Assembly: GCA_945870115.1 (NCBI GenBank)
Contig: CAMBRH010000005.1
Location: forward strand, 1 to 27,877
Source: Chitinophaga pinensis
GTDB lineage: Bacteria; Bacteroidota; Bacteroidia; Flavobacteriales_D; Crocinitomicaceae
DNA: 27,877 nt
Direction: 5' to 3'
Shown one piece after another: positions 1 through 8,024 of the stretch. The notes beneath the pieces were generated by a model that searched no databases, had not been told where the DNA came from, and saw nothing but the letters and a program-made list of their open reading frames with translations. Every line of letters begins with the position of its first letter. Within the stretch, counting starts at the first letter, position 1. Made by a program: the position numbers and the translations under genes.

Positions 1-65
1 AAGGAGATAAAGATAGTTTAAGTGATAATGAAATTAATGATTTACTTCAAAAACATTTTGGATAA
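1..65 (+). CDS. 3' end of an unidentified gene (partial)
   Basis: The frame starting at base 3 is open from the left edge to a TAA at 63-65 and gives about 20 residues, rich in Asp, Ser and Asn, ending in LLQKHFG. The composition looks like a soluble protein tail. Nothing in it identifies a family. It is on the same strand as the next two small genes, with about 110 nt in between. Confidence 0.4.
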   Translation, partial: GDKDSLSDNEINDLLQKHFG

Positions 66-173
66 GAAAATAAGCATTTTAATACCTACAATTCAATATT
101 CGAATAAATCTCATTTGCTTTTTTAAATTATATTTAGTAAATTAGCAATAAATTGACACTTAAAACTATAGTC

Positions 174-518
174 ATGGAAACTCAAACTACTACTTGGACA
201 TTTCGCGAATTTAAAGCTTATTTATTTTTATATGCTGCAAATTCAAAACATTTTGAAACTCAAGAAGAAAAAAATAAAATTCATTCTTTTGTTCACAATC
301 ATTCGTACCGTCAAATTCACAGAGAAATTGAGCAAGACAATGATTATCAAAGTATTCAAAAAATATTATCATATATTGAAAAAGAAAAGCTGAAACAAAC
401 AGATCTAGATAAACTTTTAGCAGAAATCAGGGAGCTAATAAATGTAAATTACAAGCCAGATTTGTTAGAAGAAAATATGTTTTTAGCCTTGAAGCATCTT
501 TTGCATAAATCAAATTAA
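174..518 (+). CDS. small helical hypothetical protein, possibly TerB-like
   Basis: A 114-residue soluble protein with no signal peptide or membrane segment. It starts WTFREFKAYLFLYAAN and continues as charged amphipathic helices (YQSIQKILSYIEKEKL, LDKLLAEIRELI, NMFLALKHLL). The layout (a hydrophobic 'YLFLYAA' first helix, then an 'EEK' turn, then a C-terminal 'MFLALKHLL' helix) recalls short TerB-like all-helical proteins of Bacteroidetes, but this is a weak resemblance and no function is claimed. The ATG at 174 is preferred. A TTG at 153 in the same frame would add seven residues (MTLKTIV) and has no better support. The HsdR-N-like gene follows after 46 nt on the same strand, so the two may be co-transcribed. 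Confidence 0.6.
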   Translation: METQTTTWTFREFKAYLFLYAANSKHFETQEEKNKIHSFVHNHSYRQIHREIEQDNDYQSIQKILSYIEKEKLKQTDLDKLLAEIRELINVNYKPDLLEENMFLALKHLLHKSN

Positions 519-564
519 ATATTATTTCAGAATATATTTATCTTTACAGATATTTTCTGTTTAC

Positions 565-1014
565 ATGTTTCCGAACTTAAATCTTCCAAAAGCAAATTTG
601 AAATTATCTAAAAAAGATAATAAAATTTATGTTTGGTGTATTTCAAGGAAAAAAAAATTGGTTTTAACTCCTGAAGAATGGGTGCGTCAACATCTAATTC
701 ATTATTTGGTAGAATTTAAAAAAATTCCTCTTTCATTAATTGCTTCTGAAATTGAAATAACAGCAAACAAGCAAAAAAGAAGGTGTGATTTAGTTATTTA
801 TAACTTAGAAAAAATGCCACAAATTTTAATTGAATGTAAGGCTCCCGAAATAAAATTGAATCAAAAGGTTGTCCAACAAATCATTCATTACAACAATCAA
901 CTCAAAGTGCCAGTTATTGCCATTTCAAATGGAATTCAACATGAAATCATTGAAGTAAATTATGAAACGGGTGAATTTAAAAAATTAGAGGACTTTTTTA
1001 AGTTAAATTCATAG
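565..1014 (+). CDS. type I restriction HsdR N-terminal domain protein (stand-alone PD-(D/E)xK fold)
   Basis: A 149-residue protein equivalent only to the N-terminal nuclease-like domain of type I restriction R subunits. The visible PD-(D/E)xK core is an early TPEEWVRQ helix (about residues 35-42), D75 in RRCDLVIYN, and E90-x-K92 in ILIECKAPE. These are followed by a Q105-x-x-x-Y109 motif (QQIIHYN), as in the RecB/HsdR nuclease branch. There is no helicase part, and no hsdM or hsdS nearby, so it is not a working type I restriction subunit. Short proteins of this type are widespread single-copy genes in Bacteroidetes. A DNA-related role is plausible but unproven. The core residues are intact, so nuclease activity cannot be excluded. 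Confidence 0.75.
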   Translation: MFPNLNLPKANLKLSKKDNKIYVWCISRKKKLVLTPEEWVRQHLIHYLVEFKKIPLSLIASEIEITANKQKRRCDLVIYNLEKMPQILIECKAPEIKLNQKVVQQIIHYNNQLKVPVIAISNGIQHEIIEVNYETGEFKKLEDFFKLNS

Positions 1015-1190
1015 ATTTCAAATAAAGGAATTTGTAATTGTTTTTTTTTGGATTGAGGTAAACTTAATTTACAAATTTAAAAGTTAACTCCTCGTTATAT
1101 GCAAAAGTTTTATTTGACAGAGTTTTAAAAGTATTTTTTAAATTAGATTTATGTTTTTTTTAATCTGTCGTTTCACAAACATTGGAAAGT

Positions 1191-1227
1191 AAAAAAGTCA
1201 ATCTATTGATGAACAAAAGATTGACTT
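1191..1227 (-). terminator. intrinsic terminator of the tRNA-Leu gene
   Basis: Perfect 10-bp inverted repeat (AAGTCAATCT at 1195-1204, AGATTGACTT at 1218-1227) with a 13-nt loop. On the minus strand it is followed by a run of T (complement of the A run at 1191-1196). It lies 9 nt beyond the 3' end of the tRNA. Confidence 0.8.
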
Positions 1228-1236
1228 ATTAATTTG

Positions 1237-1319
1237 TGCCCACGACTGGATTCGAACCAGCACACCACTGAAGGCACCAGCCCCTCAAGCTGGCATGTCT
1301 ACCGTTTCACCACGTGGGC
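1237..1319 (-). tRNA. tRNA-Leu (anticodon GAG)
   Basis: On the minus strand the sequence folds as a class II tRNA. The acceptor stem is GCCCACG (1319-1313) with CGTGGGC (1244-1238), and the discriminator A is at 1237. The anticodon stem is CCAGC/GCTGG with loop TTGAGGG, which puts GAG at 1284-1286. There is a long variable arm, and the T-arm contains GGTTCGAATCC. The long variable arm and the anticodon both indicate leucine (CUC/CUU codons). CCA is not encoded. The 5' end touches the T-run of the preceding acyl-CoA dehydrogenase terminator, leaving no space for an ordinary promoter between them. Confidence 0.95.
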
Positions 1320-1353
1320 AAAAAAAATCCTTTAAACTTAAAGCTTAAAGGAT
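1320..1353 (-). terminator. terminator after the acyl-CoA dehydrogenase gene
   Basis: 9-bp inverted repeat (ATCCTTTAA at 1327-1335, TTAAAGGAT at 1345-1353) with a 9-nt loop. On the minus strand it is followed by eight T (complement of the A run at 1320-1327). An A-run/T-run flanks both sides, so it could work in both directions. It starts 6 nt after the stop codon of the dehydrogenase gene. Confidence 0.75.
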
Positions 1354-1359
1354 CTTTTT

Positions 1360-2505
1360 TTAAATTTTTCCAATCAAATTTCTTGAGATAACGATTTTTT
1401 GAATTTCAGATGTTCCTTCATAAATTTGAGTGATTTTTGCATCACGCATCAAACGTTCAACATGGTATTCCTTCACGAAACCATAACCTCCATGAATTTG
1501 AACAGCTTCCACAGTTGTATCCATTGCAACTTTAGATGCAAATAATTTTGCCATTGCTCCTGATTGATCGTAGTTTCTTCCTTGGTCTTTGTCGTCAGCT
1601 GCTCTCCAAACAAGTAAACGTGCAGCATCGATTTCTGTCGCCATATCAGCTAATTTGAATGCAATTGCTTGATGTTTACAAATTTCCTTACCGAAAGCTT
1701 TTCTTTCTTTAGAATATGCTAACGCTAATTCCAATGCTCCAGATGCAATTCCTAAAGCTTGAGATGCAATTCCAATTCTTCCTCCAGAAAGTGTTTTCAT
1801 TGCGAATGTAAAACCAAATCCATCTTCACCAATTCTATTTTCTTTTGGAACTTTTACGTCATTAAACAATAAAGTATGTGTATCACTTCCTCTGATTCCT
1901 AATTTATCCTCTTTTCCACCAACTATAAATCCTTCCATTCCTTTTTCAATAATGAAAGCATTGATTCCTTTGTGACCAGCTTCAACATTTGTTTGTGCAA
2001 TCACTAAATAAACAGAAGCAGTTGAACCATTTGTAATCCAGTTTTTTGTTCCATTCATCAAATAATGGTCGCCCATATCGATTGCAGTTGTTCTTTGTGA
2101 AGTTGCATCAGATCCTGCTTCCGGTTCAGAAAGACAAAAAGCACCAATTTTTTCACCAGTTGCTAGTGGAACTAAATATTTTAATTTTTGTTCTTCGTTT
2201 GCGAATTTTTCTAAACCCCAACAAACTAAAGAATTATTAACTGACATACAAACTGAAGTAGAAGCGTCAACCTTCGAAATTTCTTCCATCGCAAGTGCAT
2301 ATGAAAGCGTATCCATACCGCCACCGCCGTATTTAGGATCTACCATCATTCCCATAAAACCAAGTTCTCCAAGTTGTTTTACTTCTTCATGCGGAAATCT
2401 TTGATCACGGTCTCTTTCAATTACTCCTGGTTTTAAAACGTTTTGTGCAAAATCCCTTGCAGCATCTCTTACAGCTATCTGTTCTTCAGTTAAATCAAAA
2501 TTCAT
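1360..2505 (-). CDS. acyl-CoA dehydrogenase (short/medium-chain type)
   Basis: 381 residues, the normal length for the family. It is a cytoplasmic FAD enzyme that oxidises acyl-CoA to trans-2-enoyl-CoA in beta-oxidation, passing electrons to electron-transfer flavoprotein. The N-terminal helical domain begins FDLTEEQIAVRDAARDFA. The FAD/substrate-loop signature FCLSEPEAGSDA is at about 123-134. The C-terminal QIYEGTSEIQ segment carries the catalytic base (Glu363 in YEGTSEIQ), as in butyryl-CoA dehydrogenases. Chain-length preference cannot be read from the sequence. The ATG at 2505 is followed by the typical family N-terminus. The gene is divergent from anmK, with an inverted repeat over its likely -7 element, and ends in a terminator directly before tRNA-Leu. 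Confidence 0.95.
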   Translation of the reverse strand: MNFDLTEEQIAVRDAARDFAQNVLKPGVIERDRDQRFPHEEVKQLGELGFMGMMVDPKYGGGGMDTLSYALAMEEISKVDASTSVCMSVNNSLVCWGLEKFANEEQKLKYLVPLATGEKIGAFCLSEPEAGSDATSQRTTAIDMGDHYLMNGTKNWITNGSTASVYLVIAQTNVEAGHKGINAFIIEKGMEGFIVGGKEDKLGIRGSDTHTLLFNDVKVPKENRIGEDGFGFTFAMKTLSGGRIGIASQALGIASGALELALAYSKERKAFGKEICKHQAIAFKLADMATEIDAARLLVWRAADDKDQGRNYDQSGAMAKLFASKVAMDTTVEAVQIHGGYGFVKEYHVERLMRDAKITQIYEGTSEIQKIVISRNLIGKI

Positions 2506-2527
2506 CTTTGTATTTTTTAGTTTTCAC

Positions 2528-2558
2528 AATAATAAGTTGCAAATTTAAACTTATTATT
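2528..2558. promoter_or_regulatory. 11-bp inverted repeat, candidate operator between acyl-CoA dehydrogenase and anmK
   Basis: Perfect inverted repeat: AATAATAAGTT (2528-2538), 9-nt spacer, AACTTATTATT (2548-2558). On the minus strand the spacer carries TAAATTTG (2540-2547), an exact TAnnTTTG -7 box for the dehydrogenase gene. A regulator bound here would cover that promoter. No matching TTTG -33 box was found at normal spacing, and no regulator gene is nearby. Operator function is inferred from symmetry and position only. Confidence 0.45.
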
Positions 2559-2587
2559 TTATTTTTATGCTTTAAACACAGAATTAA

Positions 2588-2595
2588 TACTTTTG
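2588..2595 (+). promoter_or_regulatory. candidate -7 box of anmK (leaderless or near-leaderless transcript)
   Basis: TACTTTTG matches the Bacteroidetes -7 consensus TAnnTTTG exactly and ends 3 nt before the anmK ATG at 2599, which would give a transcript with almost no leader. No clear TTTG -33 box is seen 17-23 nt upstream, so this is a weak call. Confidence 0.3.
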
Positions 2596-2598
2596 TTT

Positions 2599-3666
2599 AT
2601 GAAATCTTATCAACTTATTGGATTAATGTCTGGGACATCTCTTGATGGTTTAGATATCGTTTGCTGTAAATTTGAATTTATTGCAGATAAATGGGATTTT
2701 GAGTTGGAGAAATTCGAAACGATTTCATATAGCAAAGAATTAGTTGAAAAAATAAAAAGTGCAACTTCATTGAGTTCTTTTAACCTATTTCTGTTGGACA
2801 AAGAATTAGGTGAAATTTATGCAAAAAGTGTCAATGATTTCATCGAAAAGAATAAAATTGACAAGAGTAAAATTGATGCAATCGCTTCGCATGGTCAAAC
2901 TATTTTTCATCAGCCAGATAAAGGAATTACGGTTCAAATTGGATGTGGCGTAACTTTAGCGTCAAAAACTGGACTGTCTGTAATTAATGATTTTCGAAAA
3001 AAAGATGTCATCTTTGGAGGACAAGGCGCACCTTTAGTTCCAATTGGTGATTTTTTGCTGTTTTCAGAGAAAGCTGATTCTTTTTTAAATATTGGTGGTT
3101 TTACAAATATTTCCTTTAAAAAAGATGGAAAAATTATCGCTTATGACATTTCTCCAGGAAATTTACCTCTAAATAAATTGGCAAATTCGAAAGGTTTGGA
3201 TTACGACAAAAACGGTGAATTAGCTAAAAAAGGTGAGATTAATTTTTTCTTACTTGATTTGTTGAATGAATTAGATTTTTATAAGAATGAAGGTCCAAAA
3301 TCACTTGGTACGGAATGGTTAGAACAAAATTTTTATCCATTAGTGAAATTTGATAAAGATATTGAGAATAATTTAAGAACCTTAATTGAACATATTTCTT
3401 ATCAAATTGCTACTGTTTTGAATAAAGAAAATCTAAAATCGATATTAATTTCTGGAGGCGGTGCATTGAATGGCTTTTTAATAGAAAGATTGAAAAACTA
3501 TTATAAAGGTGAAATAGTAATTCCGAAAAAAGAAATTATTGAATTTAAAGAGGCACTAATTTTTGCTTTTTTAGGGGTGTTATTTTTAGAAAATAAACCA
3601 AATTGTTTAAGCTCTGTTACTGGAGCGAGTAAAAACGTGGTAGGAGGAGTTTTGCATATTGCATAA
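2599..3666 (+). CDS. anmK: anhydro-N-acetylmuramic acid kinase
   Basis: About 355 residues, close to the family length. AnmK is a cytoplasmic enzyme that opens and phosphorylates 1,6-anhydro-MurNAc to MurNAc-6-phosphate in peptidoglycan recycling. The N-terminal phosphate-binding signature GLMSGTSLDGLD is intact. NDFRKKDVIFGGQGAPLVP, NIGGFTN and YDISPGN follow in the usual order, and a second ATP-binding glycine loop, ISGGGALNGFL, sits near the C-terminus. The start is placed at the ATG at 2599, two codons inside an alternative TTG (2593), because the family begins just before GLMSGTS. It is divergent from the acyl-CoA dehydrogenase. The following TonB receptor gene starts 79 nt downstream on the same strand but has no evident functional link. 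Confidence 0.95.
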   Translation: MKSYQLIGLMSGTSLDGLDIVCCKFEFIADKWDFELEKFETISYSKELVEKIKSATSLSSFNLFLLDKELGEIYAKSVNDFIEKNKIDKSKIDAIASHGQTIFHQPDKGITVQIGCGVTLASKTGLSVINDFRKKDVIFGGQGAPLVPIGDFLLFSEKADSFLNIGGFTNISFKKDGKIIAYDISPGNLPLNKLANSKGLDYDKNGELAKKGEINFFLLDLLNELDFYKNEGPKSLGTEWLEQNFYPLVKFDKDIENNLRTLIEHISYQIATVLNKENLKSILISGGGALNGFLIERLKNYYKGEIVIPKKEIIEFKEALIFAFLGVLFLENKPNCLSSVTGASKNVVGGVLHIA

Positions 3667-3745
3667 AACAAAAAATGCTAAGTTGATAAACATTTAAGCT
3701 ATTTATTTGTTTGCAATTTTGTGTAACTTTTATCAAAAAAATTAA

Positions 3746-6187
3746 ATGAAAAAAAAAGTATTATTTATTCTTACTTCATTATTACTTTCTAGCGGGTTTT
3801 TTAGTCAAACAGGGACAATTATTGGAAATGTAAAAGATAAAAATACTCAAGAATTTATTTTTGGCGCTAAGGTATTTGTTGAAAATACAAATAATGGTCA
3901 AATTACAGATGATGCTGGTAACTACAAGTTTACTTTAAATCCTGGGACATATAATTTTAAAGTCACTGCTAGTGGATATGTTTCTCAAATTCAATACAAT
4001 ATTGTTATCAGTTCTGGAGGTGTGCAACAATTAAATTTTGAATTATCGAATACAGTTATAAGTATTGATGAAATAAAAGTTACTGACTCGAAAGCGACTA
4101 AAATAAATACAACAGATATGACGACTCCCTTGTCTGTTCAGCAACTTACATCAGAGGAAATTAAGTCAAATCCAGGAGGTGGTTTTGATGTTTCAAAGGT
4201 GGTGCAAACGCTTCCTGGTGTTGGTTCAACTGGAGGTGGAGCCCCTAGAAATGATATTATCGTGCGAGGTGGTGCACCAAATGAGAATGTTTATTATTTA
4301 GATGGTATTGAGATTCCAGTTTTAAATCATTTCCAAACACAAGGTTCTTCTGGAGGAGCTCAAGGAATTTTAAATGTTACTTTTATTGAGGATTTAAAAT
4401 TGACTTCCTCAGCTTTTGATGCGCGCTATGACAATGCTTTGGCCTCGACTTTTGTCATTAAACAGAGACAAGGAAATACAGAGAAATTTAGTGGAAACAT
4501 CCGAACAGGATTAACAGAAACGGCATTAACTTTAGAGGGTCCTCTAAGTAAATCTAAGAAAAATAGTTTTCTTTTGTCTTCACGTTTTTCTTATTTGGAT
4601 TTACTTTTTAAATTGATTGATTTGCCAATTCGACCGCGTTATTCTGATTTTCAATACAAAGTGACGCATAAGTTTAACAACAAAACAACCTTTAATGCTA
4701 TTGGAATTGGGGCAATAGATAAATTTAGTTTCGGTGCAACCAGAAATTCATCTCCAGAAAATGAATATTTTAGAAGGTCTTTGCCATTTATTGAGCAATG
4801 GAATTATACAACTGGCTTTTCAGCAAAACACCTTATTAGCAAAGGATTTATAAATTTTGCTTTGAGCAGAAATATGTTTAACAATGAAATTACGCGTTAT
4901 GAGGATGCCAGAAATGATGAAAGTGAGTTTTTGAATCTAAAATTAGTTTCGCAAGAAATTGAAAATAAATTTCGTTTTGATGTAAATAAGTATGTGAATG
5001 GTTGGAAATATTCTGCTGGTTTAGTTGGTCAATATGTAAAATATAATACTAATTTCTATTCAAAAATAGCAAATCCAGTTTTTGATAGTAGCGGAAACCA
5101 ACTTGTTCCAGCAATTGAATTAAATTCTAAAAGTGCAATTGAGTTTTTTAAATATGGCGCATTTATTCAAGTATCCAAAAAGTTTTTTAATGAAAAATTA
5201 CTTATTTCTTCAGGATTAAGAAATGATATGAATACATTTACAAAAGATGGGAATAATTTGCTGAAAACAATATCACCTAGGCTATCTTTTGCTTATCAAC
5301 TTTCAAAAAAGTTTGATGTATCAGCATCTATTGGTTCATACTATAAAACACCTAGTTACACAACACTTGGTTTTAGAGATCAGAGCAGTTTATTAGTAAA
5401 TAAAAATTTAAAATACATCAACTCGATTCATTATGTATTAGGAACTCAATACCTACCAACTGAAAGTTTAAGAATTACACTTGAAGGCTTTTACAAAACC
5501 TATTCGAATTACCCTGTTTCAGTTAATAATGGTATCTCTTTAGGTAATCAAGGTTCAGAGTTTGGAGCTGTGGGAAATGAAGCAGCTACAAGCATAGGTA
5601 GTGGAGAAACTTATGGATTTGAATTATTCGTACAACAGAAATTAATCAAAAAAATATTTTATTTTGCTAGTTACTCTTATGTGCGCAGTTTTTACACTGG
5701 TTTAGATGGGAAGTCAATTGCTTCAGCTTGGGATAATCAACATTTGTTATCGGCAACTTTAGGCTACAAATTAAGAAAAAATTGGCAAATAGGAGTGAAG
5801 TATCGTTTGGCGGGAGGAACACCTTATACTCCTTTTAATTTGACGGCTTCTCAACAGAATTATGTTGTTACAGGGTCTGGAACCTTAGATTTTGATCAAT
5901 TAAATCAAAATAGGCTTAATAGCTTTAGTCAAGTAGATTTACGAATTGATAAAATAGCAAATTTTAAAAAGTTTTCAATGACTTTCTTTATTGATATCCA
6001 GAATTTATTTGCCACAGCGCAACAAGGAACTCCTTATTATTCATTTAAAAGGAAAGACGATAATTCAGGATTTGAAACAACTGATGGTTTAGCCCTGCAA
6101 AGTGATGGCTCTAACGCAATTCCTTTGTTATTAGAAAATACTTCAAAAAATGTTACTCCAACTCTGGGGTTAATTTTTGAATTTTAA
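3746..6187 (+). CDS. TonB-dependent outer-membrane receptor with carboxypeptidase-like N-domain (no SusD partner)
   Basis: 813 residues. A type I signal peptide (to about GFFSQ, residue 21) is followed by a CarboxypepD_reg-like beta-sandwich (about 24-105: IIGNVKDKNTQEFIFGAKVFVEN...GNYKFTL). Next is a plug domain (about 120-240) with VVQTLPGVG, NDIIVRGGAPNENVYYLDGIEIP and VIKQRQG, then a 22-strand-type beta-barrel ending in aromatic LGLIFEF. It takes up an unidentified ligand across the outer membrane using TonB energy. It is shorter than SusC proteins (about 1000 residues), lacks the SusC-type RGANGVIIVTTKKG plug signature, and has no SusD neighbour, so an oligosaccharide role is not supported. 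It converges on the cyclase gene, with 25 nt and no visible terminator between them. Confidence 0.9.
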   Translation: MKKKVLFILTSLLLSSGFFSQTGTIIGNVKDKNTQEFIFGAKVFVENTNNGQITDDAGNYKFTLNPGTYNFKVTASGYVSQIQYNIVISSGGVQQLNFELSNTVISIDEIKVTDSKATKINTTDMTTPLSVQQLTSEEIKSNPGGGFDVSKVVQTLPGVGSTGGGAPRNDIIVRGGAPNENVYYLDGIEIPVLNHFQTQGSSGGAQGILNVTFIEDLKLTSSAFDARYDNALASTFVIKQRQGNTEKFSGNIRTGLTETALTLEGPLSKSKKNSFLLSSRFSYLDLLFKLIDLPIRPRYSDFQYKVTHKFNNKTTFNAIGIGAIDKFSFGATRNSSPENEYFRRSLPFIEQWNYTTGFSAKHLISKGFINFALSRNMFNNEITRYEDARNDESEFLNLKLVSQEIENKFRFDVNKYVNGWKYSAGLVGQYVKYNTNFYSKIANPVFDSSGNQLVPAIELNSKSAIEFFKYGAFIQVSKKFFNEKLLISSGLRNDMNTFTKDGNNLLKTISPRLSFAYQLSKKFDVSASIGSYYKTPSYTTLGFRDQSSLLVNKNLKYINSIHYVLGTQYLPTESLRITLEGFYKTYSNYPVSVNNGISLGNQGSEFGAVGNEAATSIGSGETYGFELFVQQKLIKKIFYFASYSYVRSFYTGLDGKSIASAWDNQHLLSATLGYKLRKNWQIGVKYRLAGGTPYTPFNLTASQQNYVVTGSGTLDFDQLNQNRLNSFSQVDLRIDKIANFKKFSMTFFIDIQNLFATAQQGTPYYSFKRKDDNSGFETTDGLALQSDGSNAIPLLLENTSKNVTPTLGLIFEF

Positions 6188-6212
6188 TTTTTGTCAGATT
6201 TTTATTTAATAG

Positions 6213-7910
6213 TCACAAAATTATTGAAGTTTCACTTTTCAATTTATGTAATTCTAAAATTCTTGCTTTTTTCCCCCCTTGACGAATATTTTTTGCAGTT
6301 TCAGTATAATATTGATGTTTGTTTTCTAAGTAATTGATTTGGAAATCAATACACTCAATTTCAGTCATGAAAATATCGTAATTTTCCATTTCTTCCCGTA
6401 ATTTTTTAGCAACATGATAATAATCCGCTCTGCCTAAATAATCATGGTCGGCATCGAGCATGATTTGTTGCAAAATAGTTGTTGGAGTTTTTACTCCTTT
6501 TGTAATTTCAATTATATCAGTAATAATTTTCAATTCTTGTTCATCAAAACCATAATAAGGCAAAAGATTTTTGGCCATTTTTATTGCATAATCTTCGTTG
6601 TCATTATACTGAACTAAAAAACCAGAATCATGGTAATAAACAGCTGTTCTTAAAAGCATAATTTCATGCTCTGAAACACCTTCTAATTTTGCAAAACGAA
6701 TTGCAGCTTTTTCGACATTTAGAGTATGATTTAAATCGTGGTAAACAATTTCTTCTGGTAATTGAGATTTTAGTCTGTTTAAAATGTCTTTTTGCATGTG
6801 ATCAAAATCACTACCGGGTAGCTCACATTTTTTAAGGAGTTCAGTATTGGCTATTTTTCCTTCACCATAAAGGCAATTCTCTAATTTCAAACGTTTGACG
6901 CAATGCATCTCAATTGAACCACCTCTTTTTTTAATTTCCACCTTTCCTGCTGATTCCAAATCAAAAAATGAATCAATTTGTTTTGCAACGGTATCAGTCA
7001 CTAAAATATTATCTGGTTGGGCTGATTGCTCTGCTCTCGAGGCTATATTTACAGTGTCGCCCCAAACGTCAAAGCTATATTTTGTGGAGCCAATTACTCC
7101 TGCGACTAATGGACCTGAATGGATACCGATTCTGATTTCCCAATAATCTCGGTTTAAGGCTCTTGAAACATCTCTTTCATTTAACATGTAATCTCGCATT
7201 TCTAATGCAGCTAAACAAGTTCGAATTTCAGGGTGGTTTAAATTTTCAGTAACTCCAGCAATTGCCATGTATGAATCTCCAATTGTTTTAATTTTTTCAA
7301 GTTTATAACGACTGGTAATTTCATCGAATTTCGTGAAGTAAGATTCCAATTTTTTAAGCAATTTCATCGGATTAATTGATTTTGCTTTGTTTGAGAAATT
7401 AACAAAATCTGTAAAAATTACCACACCATTTTCAATTCTTTTTGGAGAAAATTTTCCAATACTGTTTAAATCTTCCAACACTTTTTCTGGGAAAATATTG
7501 GATAAAAGTTGTCTGATTCTTCCGTCTTTGTAGTAAAGTGATTTATAAATTTCGATTTTGGCTTTTACTAAATTTGGACTAAAAGGCAAAGTTAAAAAAT
7601 CTATTGCTCCTTCATTTAAACCTTTAACAATATGTGTAGACGTGCTTGATTGTTCTGTTAATACAACTTTGTAAACATGTTTTAAATGTTCATTTTCTTT
7701 CATGTCAGAAAGCAATTGAACACCTTTAAATGCAGCTTTATCAATATTTACAATAACAATTCCAATTTCTTTCTGATTTAAAATCTGAAAAGCTTCAAAA
7801 ATTGAATTAGCCAAAAGTACGTTATTACCAGCGCCATTTAAGATTTCTTTTAAACCCCGTTGATTTATTTGATTGTCATCGACTATTAGAATATTAATAA
7901 ATCTTTCCAT
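6213..7910 (-). CDS. pseudo-receiver / class III adenylate cyclase / HD-domain fusion protein
   Basis: 565 residues, cytoplasmic, three modules. (1) Receiver-like domain, 1-120: the acidic pair D11-D12 is kept and T85 is present, but the phospho-acceptor position at the end of strand 3 is Asn55 (VIVNIDKAAF) and the conserved Lys before Pro is Leu108 (DFLTLPF). Normal phosphorylation is therefore unlikely. (2) Class III cyclase domain, about 155-345: metal-binding D168 (IFTDF) and D212 (KTIGDSYMA), adenine-selecting Lys in KIKTIGD and D281 in FDVWGDTVN, transition-state N288 and R292 (VNIASRAEQ). All are consistent with cAMP synthesis. (3) HD-type domain, about 385-550: H391/H395, H427-D428 (YYHDSGF) and D488 (DADHDYLGR), suggesting a metal phosphohydrolase. 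The gene lies downstream of susD on the same strand but beyond that operon's terminator, so it is probably transcribed separately. Confidence 0.88.
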   Translation of the reverse strand: MERFINILIVDDNQINQRGLKEILNGAGNNVLLANSIFEAFQILNQKEIGIVIVNIDKAAFKGVQLLSDMKENEHLKHVYKVVLTEQSSTSTHIVKGLNEGAIDFLTLPFSPNLVKAKIEIYKSLYYKDGRIRQLLSNIFPEKVLEDLNSIGKFSPKRIENGVVIFTDFVNFSNKAKSINPMKLLKKLESYFTKFDEITSRYKLEKIKTIGDSYMAIAGVTENLNHPEIRTCLAALEMRDYMLNERDVSRALNRDYWEIRIGIHSGPLVAGVIGSTKYSFDVWGDTVNIASRAEQSAQPDNILVTDTVAKQIDSFFDLESAGKVEIKKRGGSIEMHCVKRLKLENCLYGEGKIANTELLKKCELPGSDFDHMQKDILNRLKSQLPEEIVYHDLNHTLNVEKAAIRFAKLEGVSEHEIMLLRTAVYYHDSGFLVQYNDNEDYAIKMAKNLLPYYGFDEQELKIITDIIEITKGVKTPTTILQQIMLDADHDYLGRADYYHVAKKLREEMENYDIFMTEIECIDFQINYLENKHQYYTETAKNIRQGGKKARILELHKLKSETSIIL

Positions 7911-7970
7911 GTTTTTAAAATAACGTCTTAAAGGTAGAAATATTTTATTGATTAGTAATTTATTTTAAAT

Positions 7971-8005
7971 AAAAAATGGCTGCCTACAATTTGTAAACAG
8001 CCATT
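7971..8005 (-). terminator. terminator after susD
   Basis: 8-bp GC-containing inverted repeat (AATGGCTG at 7975-7982, CAGCCATT at 7998-8005) with a 15-nt loop. On the minus strand a T run follows (complement of 7971-7976). It begins 19 nt after the susD stop and closes the susCD transcript. Confidence 0.8.
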
Positions 8006-8024
8006 CTTCTGAAAAAAGGAACTT

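Noticed and set aside
1029..1077. 9-bp inverted repeat AATTTGTAA/TTACAAATT after the HsdR-N-like gene as a terminator
   Set aside because: 31-nt loop, AT-only stem apart from one pair, and the T run lies inside the loop rather than after the stem.
3700..3735. TTTG and TAACTTTT elements upstream of the TonB receptor as a promoter
   Set aside because: The -7 box lacks the final G and the TTTG copies are only 10-14 nt away, too close for the known spacing.
7911..7970. TACCTTTA as the cyclase promoter
   Set aside because: No -33 box at a fitting distance and the last consensus base differs; too weak to annotate.
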